64,000 nt of DNA, from the NCBI GenBank assembly GCA_963824275.1, contig CAWGOT010000015.1:1-64000 (forward strand), written 5' to 3'. The notes beneath the pieces are model-generated. The model saw only the letters and a program-made list of their open reading frames with translations, was not told where the DNA came from and did not search any database. Shown one piece after another: positions 1-9,805 of this stretch. The position numbers and the translations under genes were made by a program. This DNA is from JANXQG01 sp963824275 (lineage in GTDB: Bacteria; Planctomycetota; Planctomycetia; Pirellulales; Thermoguttaceae). Numbering within the stretch: position 1 is the stretch's first letter; every line of letters starts with the position of its first letter.

Positions 1-75
<75 letters not shown>

Positions 76-81
76 CCGTCG

Positions 82-450
82 GTGGAGCAAACGCGATTGA
101 TGGATAACGTGATTGAAGGACTGCTGGCCACCCGATTGATTGAGCGGCGGGAAGACATCGTTTCTACGTGGAGACATCGGGCGGAGTTCGGTTATCCTAC
201 GCCGGGTTTAGAGCGGGATGCAGCGATTGCGGAGATCCTGCCCTTCTTTGAAGCAAAGGGCGTTTATTCGCGGGGCCGTTTTGGCCTTTGGAGGTATGAG
301 GTCAGCAACCAGGACCATTCCTTCATGCAAGGCGTCGAGGTCGTCGAGCGACTGGTGCGGGGCCGGCAAGAAGTTACAGCGATTGATGCCAATTACGTCA
401 ACCGTGGCAAGCAACCCTGGCCGCTGACCCGAGGGCAAGCACCCTTTTGA
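82..450 (+). pseudogene. FAD-dependent amino-oxidase/UDP-galactopyranose mutase-like protein, C-terminal fragment
   Basis: The 122 residues resemble the C-terminal end of FAD-dependent oxidoreductases found in polysaccharide clusters. The supporting stretch is RGRFGLWRYEVSNQDHSFMQ followed by GVEVVERL, which in this family forms the end of the FAD-binding fold. The N-terminal Rossmann motif is absent because the reading frame disappears into the triplet repeat upstream. The GTG at 82 is only the first start-like codon after the repeat and is not a true start. The stop overlaps a TTG that could start the next gene. The family call is reasonable; substrate is unknown. Confidence 0.55.
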
Positions 451-1604
451 ACGCAATCAAGCCGTGCCTGATTTTCGGCAATTACCCATTGCGTACAACC
501 GATGGCGGGCCGAGCGGCTTCCTGGCTCAGAATCTCCTTGGCAACTCCAGCCCCTATTGCCACTTGGGGACATCCCAACGATGGCAGGAGCCCGTGGGTT
601 GGCGCGCCACCTGGCGCCGCCGCATACGGCGCGAGCCCGGTCGGACACTGAGGAAAGCCGGCCTCCCGAGGGGCAGTTGGTTTGCGGACCTGGTCGTTTC
701 GGCACGCCGCATTTTCGAGTGCGAGCATGCACTCGCGTACGATTGGATCTGGTTTCACGATGTCTGGAATATGACCGCCTGCCTGGACCAAATTGGGGCA
801 CATCAAAAGGTGATACTGCAGTCACACAGCCCGCAGTTGCCCAGCGAAGAGGTAGCCGATCAGGGTGTGCGGACGACGTGGCATGGACCCGACTGCGGAA
901 CGGCGTGCTTTTGCCAGGGCGGATATATGTATCCTGCCGAACGAGTATGCAAGGACCATCTGCGGTCCGCTGATTTCCCAGGACCAACGGGTCGAGTACC
1001 TGATGAGCGGTTGTCACCAGCAGGCGCCACGCTGCTCTCTCGCGTCGACCCAAGTCAGGCTACTATCTCTACCTTGGCCGCAGGGTGCCGATCAAGGGCT
1101 TCGACATGGTTCTGGAGTCATTCCAGAACGCCTATCGCACCGATCCCTCGCTGAGATTGCTTCTGGTCGGGCGTGGAGAACCGGTCCGAAGCCCCGGAGT
1201 AGTCGATATTGGATACTCCGAGGACCCGGCTAGCTGGCTCGCCGCCTGCGATTACCTGGTAAGTGCCAACCGTCAGTCTTATTTCGATCTCTCGGTCATG
1301 GAGGCCCTCTTCGCTCGGTACGCCAATGATCATTGCTTGCACCGGAGGACACCGTTATTTTGCCGATGCGCACTCGCCGGGTATCGTTCCCTTGCCTGCG
1401 GCTGAAGGTGAGGCACTGACGCGGTCGTTCTTGGCTCATCGCACCAAGCGGTCGGAAAACGCGCAAGGCTCGGAGGGCGAATTGCGCCATCTACCGGAGC
1501 CATTTTTCAGATTCGGCCTACCGCGATCGTCTCGATTGCTTGCTGGGGAGGCTCTTGAGCCGGACAAGTTGAAAGTCGCAATGCGAATGCGGGCTGAATC
1601 ATGA
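447..1604 (+). CDS. Glycosyltransferase family 4, frameshifted
   Basis: A GT-B glycosyltransferase is readable across at least three frames. The N-terminal part (447 onward, TTG start overlapping the previous stop) reads CLIFGNYPLRTTDGGPSGFL, then a segment with a conserved SHSPQLPSEE near 830. The C-terminal part (1085 onward) has VPIKGFDMVLESFQ, the strand LRLLLVGRGEP, and SYFDLSVMEAL, which matches the donor-binding region of GT4 enzymes. Breaks lie near 880, 1080 and 1310. The last frame stops at 1604 and overlaps the next ATG; another frame stops at 1579. It probably adds one sugar from a nucleotide donor in the cytoplasm. The acceptor is unknown. Confidence 0.6.
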
Positions 1605-2631
1605 TGGCGCCGCACATTCCGACGAGGCTTCCAATGGGGAAGATCGAAGATTTACCGCGTGACATGAATCGGGATCTGGTCTCGATCATCATACCCTGCT
1701 ACCGGCAGGCCCACTTTCTACCGGCGGCCATCGAGTGTGCCTTGGCGCAGTCCTACGGGGCCGTGGAGATAATCGTTGTCAACGACGGCTCGGATGACGG
1801 GACCGAAGAGGTGGCCAGCCGCTACGGAGAGCGGATAGCGTATGTTGCAAAGCAAAACGGGGGACTGCCGAGTGCGAGGAATGCCGGGATCCGCCAGTCA
1901 CACGGCGAGTGGCTTTTCTTTCTCGACGCCGACGACCTTATTCATCCGGATGCCATCACGTGGCTAGTCAAGGCCGCGGCGGGGCGCAACGGCTGCGTGG
2001 CGCAGATGGGCTGGCGGCGATTCGCAAGCGACCCGCAGGAGGAGCCGTTCTTGATCAAGTTCCGCCAGAGATCGTTGAACCGCTGCCCAGGCTGCTGCAT
2101 GAGAACCTGGGCCCGGTCCATTCGTTTCTGTCGCCCCGGAAAATGGTCCTGGACGCGGGAGCGTTCCAGGAAACCCTCCGGGGCGTCGAAGACTGGGACC
2201 TTTGGACGCGGCTGGCGCTGGCCGGTGCTCAATTCACGGCCGTTCGCCGGGTTGGAGCGTATTACCGCCAGACGCCCGGCTCGATGGTCAGGCAGCGCGA
2301 CGTGATGGTGCAAGGCGGGTCGAGATCCTGTTGCGGGGCATCGCGAGATACTGCCGCGCGGCGAGCGATTGGCGGCGCTTGGCCATGATTTAGTGCAGTT
2401 GGAGCATGCGTATCTCCGCGCCCGCCTCGCACGCCGGAAGCCCGATCCCCTGGTGCCGCAATTGGCTGCGGCGTTGCGCGAATTGAATGGCTTGGGTTAT
2501 CATCAGAAACGTTCTGGATCTGTACGATCGGCTGAGTGGATGATCGGCTACCGTGCCGGTTAGCCGCCCTGGCCTGCTTCCGCCTCTTTCGCAAAGACCG
2601 ATTGAATTACTACCGCTCGCTGAACGAGTAA
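1601..2631 (+). CDS. Glycosyltransferase family 2, frameshifted
   Basis: The N-terminal GT-A fold is clear: VSIIIPCYRQAHFL, then IIVVNDGSDDGTEE (nucleotide-binding DGSxD), then GGLPSARNAGI and FFLDADDLIHP, whose DAD is the metal-binding motif. After a break near 2055 the acceptor region continues with LRGVEDWDLWTRLALAG (the ED of the catalytic region) and AYYRQTPGSMVRQ. Further breaks at about 2320 and 2510 lead into a C-terminal helix ending FRLFRKDRLNYYRSLNE at 2631. The same tail ends the next gene. Start candidates are ATG 1601 or the later ATG 1664. Sugar and acceptor are unknown. Confidence 0.7.
2578..2631 (+). repeat. 54-bp coding repeat, copy 1 (shared C-terminal tail)
   Basis: The last 17 codons and stop of the GT2 gene match, in the same reading frame, the last 17 codons and stop of the methyltransferase gene at 3579-3632. 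Only a few positions differ and the two stop codons differ (TAA and TGA). This suggests duplication of a gene end or a segmental recombination. Confidence 0.8.
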
Positions 2632-2652
2632 GTCCAGTAACAGAAGAAAAAA

Positions 2653-3632
2653 ATGAATTTCACGGCACATAACATTTGCCTAAACGACGGGAAGCGGACG
2701 ATGGACGAGGGGCCGGCACTTTGCGAGAAACAACAGTGCAAGGCTATTCTCCGAACTATGGACACGATTTGGAGAGAGCCCGATCGAGCAAGAGTTCGTG
2801 TCGTCGACCTCGTTGTCTCGAGGGCGGCTATACGGTTGAGTTCGCGCGGCACGGATACCAGGCATTAGGAATTGATGGTCCGTGAGATGAACTTCAAGAA
2901 CTGCGAGATGGTCGCGGCAGACGTTAAGCTGCCAAACCTGAAATTTGTTAAGGATGACGTTCGCAACGTTGAGAAGTATGGCCAATTTGACGTTGTATTC
3001 TGCTGCGGCCTGCTTTATCACCTGGACAATCCGCATGCCTTCTGGAAAACCGTCGCCAAGTGTGCGACTACCGCGTTTATTCTTCACACGCATTATGCTG
3101 TCGGCCAACTGCCCGTAGGACAGCGGCCGCAGTCGGGTTTCTTTGTTGGCCTTGGTTCCCTCCGGGACCGCGTGCGGCGATCTCTGCGTCGTCGGTTCTT
3201 GACGAAGTCGAGCCGACAAAACACGTACTACGATCTCTCGTCTCTGGTGCTGAATGAAGGTAAGTGGGGCCGTTGGTTTCGCGAGTACGCACCGATGGCA
3301 AGTAACGAGGAAATTGAGGAGAATCTGTGGGCGTCGTACGGCAACTGCCGGTCCTTTTGGCTTCATAAAAGGAGCTTCTCCAGACCCTGCGCGAGGTAGG
3401 GTTCGACATCATCTACGAGCAATTCGATTTTCTCGAGGATATTGCGAAGGATACCTACATTGAGGATCATAACCGGAGTCTGTTCGTGGCACTGAAGTCG
3501 GACGCGATCGTGCGCTTGCCAAGCTGCGCCCCGTGGGACTGCTGGCGATGGCTAACAAAATTTCGCGGAACTTCACACTTCCGCTTGTTCCGCAAAGAGC
3601 GATTGAATTACTACCGCTCGCTGAACGAGTGA
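2653..3632 (+). CDS. Class I SAM-dependent methyltransferase, frameshifted
   Basis: The ATG at 2653 opens a methyltransferase domain. Motif I is split by a break near 2810 and continues as GCLEGGYTVEFARHGYQALG (glycine-rich SAM loop). After a second break near 2880 comes VAADVKLPNLKFVKDDVRNV (acidic loop, adenine binding) and FDVVFCCGLLYHLDNPHAFW, the usual motif IV. A third break near 3375 leads into LLQTLREVGFDIIYEQFDF and a C-terminal tail shared with the upstream GT2. It probably methylates a sugar or acts on a glycan intermediate. The substrate cannot be read from the sequence. Confidence 0.65.
3579..3632 (+). repeat. 54-bp coding repeat, copy 2 (shared C-terminal tail)
   Basis: Second copy of the tail described at 2578-2631. 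Here it ends a methyltransferase rather than a glycosyltransferase; the encoded peptide is FRLFRKERLNYYRSLNE. Confidence 0.8.
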
Positions 3633-3639
3633 GTTCTCC

Positions 3640-4963
3640 ATGAGTACATCGCTGTTTACCAAATGGTGGTGCGGGGCCCGCGGCGACGGTGCATCGTCTC
3701 CGGCTCCGGCAGTGCGCGATGCCGCAGGCGCCGAGGTCCCGCCCGTGCGATATTATTCCCTCGACGTGCTCCGCGGGATCGCCGCATTCTGGGTGCTGCT
3801 CTGTCACTACCCGTTTTCGGATGCCTTCCGCCAAGCGCTTCCCCGGATTGTAGACTTCGCATCCTTCGGGCATCTCGGGGTCCAGATGTTCTTCGTGATC
3901 TTCGGGCTACTGCCTTGCGGCTTGCGCGGCGCGAACCATGAACAAGAAGGAATCGACGCTCAGTTTTTCGCGCTGCCGACTGGTGCGGATCTATCCCCCA
4001 TTCTGGTTTTCATTGGCCGTGCCTTTCGCCGTGATGTACGTGGCGGCGCCTGTGTGCCGGTGTGAAACAGGGACGCTGGGTCTGCCTGCCCCCCGGCCCG
4101 GATTTGACTCTGACCGGATGGGTCATGATTGCCACGCTGACGAGGGGACTCTTCATTCCAGGGGACGCGGCGTTCCGCGTGGTTAACTACGCCTATTGGT
4201 CGCTCCCCGTTGAAGTCCAGTTCTATCTCATTGTCACCTGCGCGGTCGTTTCCAGGAGATTCTACGGCGCCCTCGCCGCGGTCACAGTTCTGGTCTTGCC
4301 ATTTACTTTCTTCGTCTCCGCTACACCGCGGGGCCTTTTCTTCCCCTGGCGGGCGCAGTTCGCCCTTGGGCTCGCGCTCTATTATCTCCTGAGTCGCGGA
4401 ATTACGCCGGAACGCGTCCTCGGGCGGGCATCGCTGGTCGTTTCGGCAGCGGTCGTCTGTTTCCTGGTGCCCGTGTCCCTTATGATTTTCAACATGATAC
4501 CGGTGATTCCCGATAGCGGGCAGGTGCAGGGCAAAACGCTTTTTGCCATACTCTTCGCCGTCGCCTTATGGTTCGGTCATCGATTCGACCCGATAGTGAC
4601 GCGACTCCGCGGCGCTCGGAACCTGCTGGTCCGGACGTGCATCGGTGCGCTTTTCGTACTGGGAGCGATGTCCCATTCCATCTACCTGTTGCACTCCAAC
4701 CTGCTGGAATTCCCACAGGCTGATCGCGAAACAAGTGCCGCAGTTTCCCATCGCGGGGGATATTGCAGCCATTGTCTGCACCTGCCTGCTGTGCTACCCG
4801 TTCCACCGGTTCTGCGAACTTCCGTTTGCGGGAAGCCGGCAGCCAAAGGTGACGCGGGGTGCCGCCCGCCCGGACGACGCAGTAGCCGCAGGGCCCGAAC
4901 TCCCGGCTGTAAAGCGGCGTCCTTGGTCGAGTCCTGCGCGATATTGTAAACAGGCCAAAATGA
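3640..4963 (+). CDS. Acyltransferase family 3 (OafA/YrhL-like membrane O-acyltransferase), frameshifted
   Basis: A start at ATG 3640 is followed by YYSLDVLRGIAAFWVLLCHY, the signature of acyltransferase-3 proteins, with the catalytic His in the first membrane helix. The domain continues as GHLGVQMFFVI, RLVRIYPPFWFSLA (arginine motif on the cytoplasmic side), NYAYWSLPVEVQFYL and a C-terminal SHSIYLLHSNLLEFPQ helix, across breaks near 3910, 4050 and 4720. It should transfer acetyl or a similar acyl group onto a sugar hydroxyl at the inner membrane. The final frame runs without a stop into the next GT2; the expected end is near 4950-4963, where a TGA overlaps the next ATG in another frame. Confidence 0.7.
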
Positions 4964-5933
4964 ACGGTTCTATTTCAGTCGTCATTCCCACGTACAACGC
5001 CGCCCGTTTCCTGCGGGAGACGCTGGAGTCGGTCTGTGCCCAACGCCGCCTGCCTGAGGAGATCGTGGTTGTGGACGACGCGTCGACGGACGCAACGGCC
5101 GACACCGTTCGGCAATTTGCCCGCGGCGCCCGCTGCCGTTGCATTTGCAGGTGCTGCCCAAGAACAGCGGCGGGCCGTCGCTACCGACGAATATGTGGGG
5201 CTGGAAAGTGCCAAGGGCGAGTTCATCGCGCTGTTGGACCACGATAACCTTATGCTTCCCGAGAAGCTTGCTCTGCAGGCCGAGGCCCTGGAGAGTCACG
5301 CGGAAGTCGACCTCGCGCCTAGCGATTACGAGCATTTCGGCCCCGAAGGCGTACTGCCCGACTCCGACGCGCGGCGCTGGGAGCCGAAGGGGCACCCGAT
5401 GCTGTTCCGAGCGCGGCGAGGAACTGCAAGTCCTCGATCCCATGACGTGCGTCAGGGCCTTTGTCACGCGGCCCGGCTTGGCGTTGAGTTGCAGCAGCTA
5501 CTTCTTTCGCAGCAGCCTCGGCGCGCGTCGGCGGTTTCGATCACCGCTTCATGCCCGTGGCCGACTACGACTTCCTGTTGCGGGCCATCGACCGCCCGGT
5601 GGCGTGGCTGGACCGGGTCCTGTTCCGCAAGCGGGTCCACGCAACGAACCATTGGCGGACCTACGTCGCCGAGCCGTCGCGGAATTGGCGTTCGGAGCGG
5701 AGCGTGGCCAGGGCGCAGCGGGCGATGCTGAAACGCTTCCCACAGGACCCGATCCTGAGGCAACTGGTGGCGAACCATACCGGCTACGTGGCGGGGGCTT
5801 CGCGGGAATCGGCGAGCAGCGAGCAGTGCTGGCGGAAACCATGCACCTGCTTTGCCTGCCCAGGCCTCGCGATGCGTGCGGATCTTCGCCAGGGTCTTGG
5901 CCGCCACGCTGCGCTGCCGTTAACAAGCGATAA
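4960..5933 (+). CDS. Glycosyltransferase family 2, frameshifted
   Basis: The gene starts MNGSISVVIPTYNAARFLRE and has VVVDDASTDATADTVRQF (donor-binding Asp). After a break near 5130 it has ALLDHDNLMLPEKLALQAEA, where the usual DAD metal motif is DHD. Two more breaks (about 5420 and 5540) lead to FMPVADYDFLLRAIDRPVAW, the acceptor/catalytic ADYD segment, and a helical tail. The last frame stops at 5933. It is part of the continuous run of glycan genes with very small gaps on both sides. Donor and acceptor are unknown. Confidence 0.7.
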
Positions 5934-5976
5934 CCACCTGAAACACGGCTTCGAGTTTCTTATGGAGAAAACGTCG

Positions 5977-6897
5977 ATGCTAGTCAAGTCGCCAAAGATT
6001 ACTTTGGTGACAGAGAACCTGAACGACGATGGCGAGTTCCTGGAGGCGATGATCCGTTCGGGCGATGAACCAAAACTACCCCAATCTGGAGTACGTAGTC
6101 ATTGACGGCGGCTCGACCGAAACAGCGTGGAAATCATCCCGCAAGCATGAGGACCGCATCGCCTACTGGTGCAGCGAGAAGGACAAGGGGCTGTTCGACG
6201 CCTGCAACAAGGGCTTTGCCCGCTCGGACGGGGAGATCATGGCCTTCGTGGGCAGCGACGACATGCTTCTGCCCGGCTCGCTGCATGCGATTGGCGGCAT
6301 CTTCGCCCAGTTTCCCGAAATCGAGTGGTTGACCACTTTTCAGCCCGCGGAGTGGGATTACCAAGGGACCCTGGCTCCGACGGCCCCGGTCCGGGGTTTT
6401 GCCGCCAGGCGTTCCGCGAGGGCTACGACGCGCCCCGTCCCGACCCCGTGGCGGTTTCTATCACGAGTCGGTTTTATTCAATCGGAAGCGACTTTCTGGC
6501 GGTGCTCTTGCTCTGGGAGAAGGCCGGGGGCCGATTTCGCACGGAGCACTTCCGCTACGCCGCCGAGTTCGATCTCTGCGGCGCGGTTCTGCCTCCATGC
6601 CGAGCTTTATGCCACCCCTTACATGCTGGCCGGGTGGCGATGCTGCGCAGGACAGACCGCCAACCGCGGGAACCACTATGCCACGGAAAGCGCCCAGTCG
6701 CTGGCGGAGCACTGCCGGACGAGCCCCTTGAAAGCCAACCGGATTCGCCAGGCAGCGCTGCGATGGGGGCTGCAGAGGGTTCCCTTGGTGCGGCGGGCGC
6801 TCTGCCAAACGATCGGCTACCGGGGCCATGGGGTCGTCCGCACGAAACCGAACGAAGCGGATGGAACCTGGGAAATCCAGGAGTATCGTTTCTGTAG
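5977..6897 (+). CDS. Glycosyltransferase family 2 (WcaA-like), frameshifted
   Basis: I chose ATG 5977 because GGAGAAA lies just upstream. The protein reads MLVKSPKITLVTENLND, then NYPNLEYVVIDGGSTE and RIAYWCSEKDKGLFDACNKG, followed by IMAFVGSDDMLLPGSLHA. This DGGSTD...DKGxYDAxNKG...DD pattern is typical of GT2 enzymes from O-antigen and exopolysaccharide clusters. Breaks lie near 6060, 6115 and 6380-6580. The C-terminal part contains a recognisable FIQSEATFW and a FRYAAEFDL segment. The final stop is near 6897, five bases before the next ATG. Confidence 0.7.
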
Positions 6898-6902
6898 GGA
6901 GA

Positions 6903-8140
6903 ATGCGTATTCTGCTATCCGCACTTAGTTGTAATCCGTCGCACGGGAGCGAGGCCCTGGTGGGCTACAAGTATGCCGAGGCCTTGGCCGGACGACACGA
7001 GGTGACCATGATCGCTTCACCGCCTGTCGAGGTGCCGCCGGGAGCAGCCTGCTACCCGGTGAATGCCGGGCCCTGCAATTTCAACGACGTGGCGCCGAGC
7101 GCCCTGATGCGATTCGAACTGCGGCAGTTGCCGAAGGCCTGGCGGCTTCATCGGCGGCAGCCGTTCGACGTGATCCATCGCGTGACGCCCTCGGCCATCC
7201 AGAACCCGACCTTCCTCCCCGTGGCTGAAAGTGCCGTTGGTGATCGGTCCGTTGCTTGCCTCCGACCTGCCGCCGCAGAGTTTCGAGCCATACCTGCGGC
7301 GCGCGGTAGTCCGGCCCGCGCCACGGCAAGTTCCACCCCTCGCGGATTGCGGCCGGATTGGCAAGCCGCATCCTCGCCGCGGCCGCGCGATCCCATGATC
7401 ATCTCCGCCGGGCGACGAAGATCCTCGCCGGGACGCGGATCGCCATGGAGCATGTTCCGCGAGCATATCGCGAGCGCTGCGAACTGATCACGTACGCCGG
7501 CGTGGAACATGACGTTTTCGTGCCGCCGGCCGCACGGCCGCTGGACCGGCCGGTGGAACTGCTGTGGGTGGGACGGCTGGTGCAATACAAAGGGATCGAG
7601 CTGCTCCTCCGCGCCGTGGCGCTGGCGGCCAAGAAATGCGATTTGCGGCTGCGGGTCATCGGCGGCGGCGAAGAACTCTACGTCTCCTTCCTGCGGCAAC
7701 TGGTCTCCGAGTTGGGGTTGGAAGGAACTGTGGAGTTTGCGAAATCGGTAGCACGGAAGGAACTGCCGATGAGCTACCAGGCCGCGGACGTTTACTGTTT
7801 TCCTACCATTTGCGACACCTATGGGATAGCGTTGCTGGAAGCCATGAGTTGCGGCTTCGCCGTGGTGGTCAGCGACGTGGCCGGCCCGCGGGAGATCGTG
7901 GCCGATGGCGCCGGCCTCAAGGTGCCTATGCGGGAACCCGAACAGTTCATCCATGACTACGCCGAGGCGATTGTCGGCTTGGCAAACAACCCAAGCCTGC
8001 GAAACGAGTTAGGGCAGGCGGCGCGCGAGCACATAGTAAGTTGCCATAACTGGGACCGGATTTCGGAGAAACTGTTACAGATTTATCAGCAATTGGATGC
8101 AACCGTAACCGGCACTGCGAGCCACGGGTGCCATGGCTAA
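6903..8140 (+). CDS. Glycosyltransferase family 4, frameshifted
   Basis: Starting MRILLSALSCNPSHGSEALV, this is a GT-B enzyme. The N-terminal domain carries the DVIHRVTPSAIQNPTFLP segment. After breaks near 7225 and 7335 the donor domain is intact: LLWVGRLVQYKGIELLLRAV, VIGGGEEL, AADVYCFPTICDTYGIALLE and AMSCGFAVVVSDVAGPREI, the glutamate motif that contacts the nucleotide sugar. It ends at a TAA 20 bases before the next start. The general role, transfer of one sugar to a lipid-linked or soluble acceptor, is secure; specificity is not. Confidence 0.8.
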
Positions 8141-8159
8141 GGGAACGGAGGCGGCGGTA

Positions 8160-9785
8160 ATGAGATATGATCCGTGTATTCGCCTTCGGTGTCTTGCGTC
8201 TATCTTCCTGCTTTGTCTTCAGCCGGCGGCCTTCTTCGGTGTCGTTTACCATTTGCACGAGGCGCAAGGCCCGCGCTGGCTTATGACCGCGGAAGACCCA
8301 GACTATCTGCACTTTATGAACGCTGCGCTGGTTGGCAACTTCCAAGCCCCAGCGCATACGGACAACCCGGGCACGCCGCTTCACGTTCTTGGCGGCGCGG
8401 TTCTGCGGTTGCAGCACGCCGCGCTGGGGCACGGTGACTTCGCTGACGACGTCGTTGTGCGGCCGGAGTGGTACCTTGCCGGCCTTCACGCCGCGATACT
8501 CTCTCTGACTACGTTGGCATACTTTGTGGCCGGGTTAATCGTATGGCGAAGCACCGGCAGCGTTCTTGCCGGACTTCTGGCGCAGTTCTCGCCTTGGTGT
8601 TTCTGGTGTATCGTTGTGGGGGCGACGTTCGTGTTTCCCGATGCGCTGGTGAACGGACTCGCCGCACTGTACGGCGCTCTTCTCGTGCGCCAGTCTGCGG
8701 GGTATGCTCGTAAACATCGGCTTCTGGTGAACGTCCTGTTTTGGGAGCGATCACCGGCGCTGCAGTCGCCACGAGAGTGACGGCGTTGCCCTTTTCTTGT
8801 CGTGCCCTTAATCGCTCTGCAAACTCGTGGAGAGCGCTTGTTCTTCCTGGCGACGGCGATCGGCGCGTACCTGATCGGCGTCCTTCCGATCTTGCCGAGA
8901 ATCGGCCGCCATTTGTCATTCGTCAGCGCATGTGTGACTCACACCGGGGCGTACGGGGCAGGCCCCGTCGGCTTTCAGCCGGGCAGCAACCTTCGCGCGT
9001 TGCTGGCGCTGGCGCTTGGCAACAAGCTAGCGGCGGGCATCATCTTGCTGGCGGCGGCGGTCGCAATCTCGGGATGCCTCGCACGTCACGTGAGAAATAA
9101 CGCATGGTTCCGTCTGCTCGTGGCGATAACGGTTGCTCGATGCCTCCAGGTCGGCCTGGCCGCAAAAGGACACCAGCCGAGATATGCCATCGCGTCTATG
9201 GGACTCATCGGAATCGACCTATGGCTGCTGTGGCAAATCGGTGGCACGGTCTTCCGCGGCAGCATCGTAGGTCGACGCTTTGCGGCGGCCTCGCTGGCGG
9301 CAATTGTCGCGATCGCGCTTGCGCTTCAGGTCCGATACCTTATCGCTGCGAACGTCGTGGCCAAGTCGAACTGCATTGCTCGGCAACGGATGCGAATTGA
9401 GGCCGAATCGCTGAGAGAGCCCGGTCAAACACTTGTGTTCGTGGGCTATATCGCCTCATCTCCCATTGCGGCGCTTCACATGGGCAACCTTGACGCGGGC
9501 GGCGGTCTCTCCACCGTTTTGTCGCGACACTATCCCGGAGAATTCTTTACAGCGGAAAAGGGAAAACGAGTGACCGGCTGGGACGGCCAAGAAATTGATT
9601 GGGAAAAGTTCCTGGCCGAGCACCCGCGCGTCGTACTGCATGCCGATTTGCAGGTAAGAGCGCTGGAATCGTCCACGAGCGCTCGGCTAACAAAGATCTC
9701 CTCGTTCGGCGAGGAGAACAACGCCAGCTTTGAAGCAATTTACACTGTGGAGCCTGCGCGGCCATCCGCGGAATCGCAGCGGTAA
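8160..9785 (+). CDS. Polytopic membrane protein, GT-C glycosyltransferase-like, frameshifted
   Basis: ATG 8160 follows a GGAGG ribosome site at about 8147. The protein has an N-terminal membrane helix, then AEDPDYLHFMNAALV with an acidic pair in the first periplasmic loop, as in GT-C enzymes, and DNPGTPLHVLGGAVL. Eight or more hydrophobic segments follow, then a C-terminal soluble region of about 150 residues (QRMRIEAESLREPGQTLVFV onward). A break lies around 8730-8800. I do not recognise a named family. The topology and the neighbouring PMT-like genes suggest a transferase using a polyprenyl-phosphate sugar. Confidence 0.55.
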
Positions 9786-9805
9786 AGGCGCTGAGAAGAG
9801 AGCAC

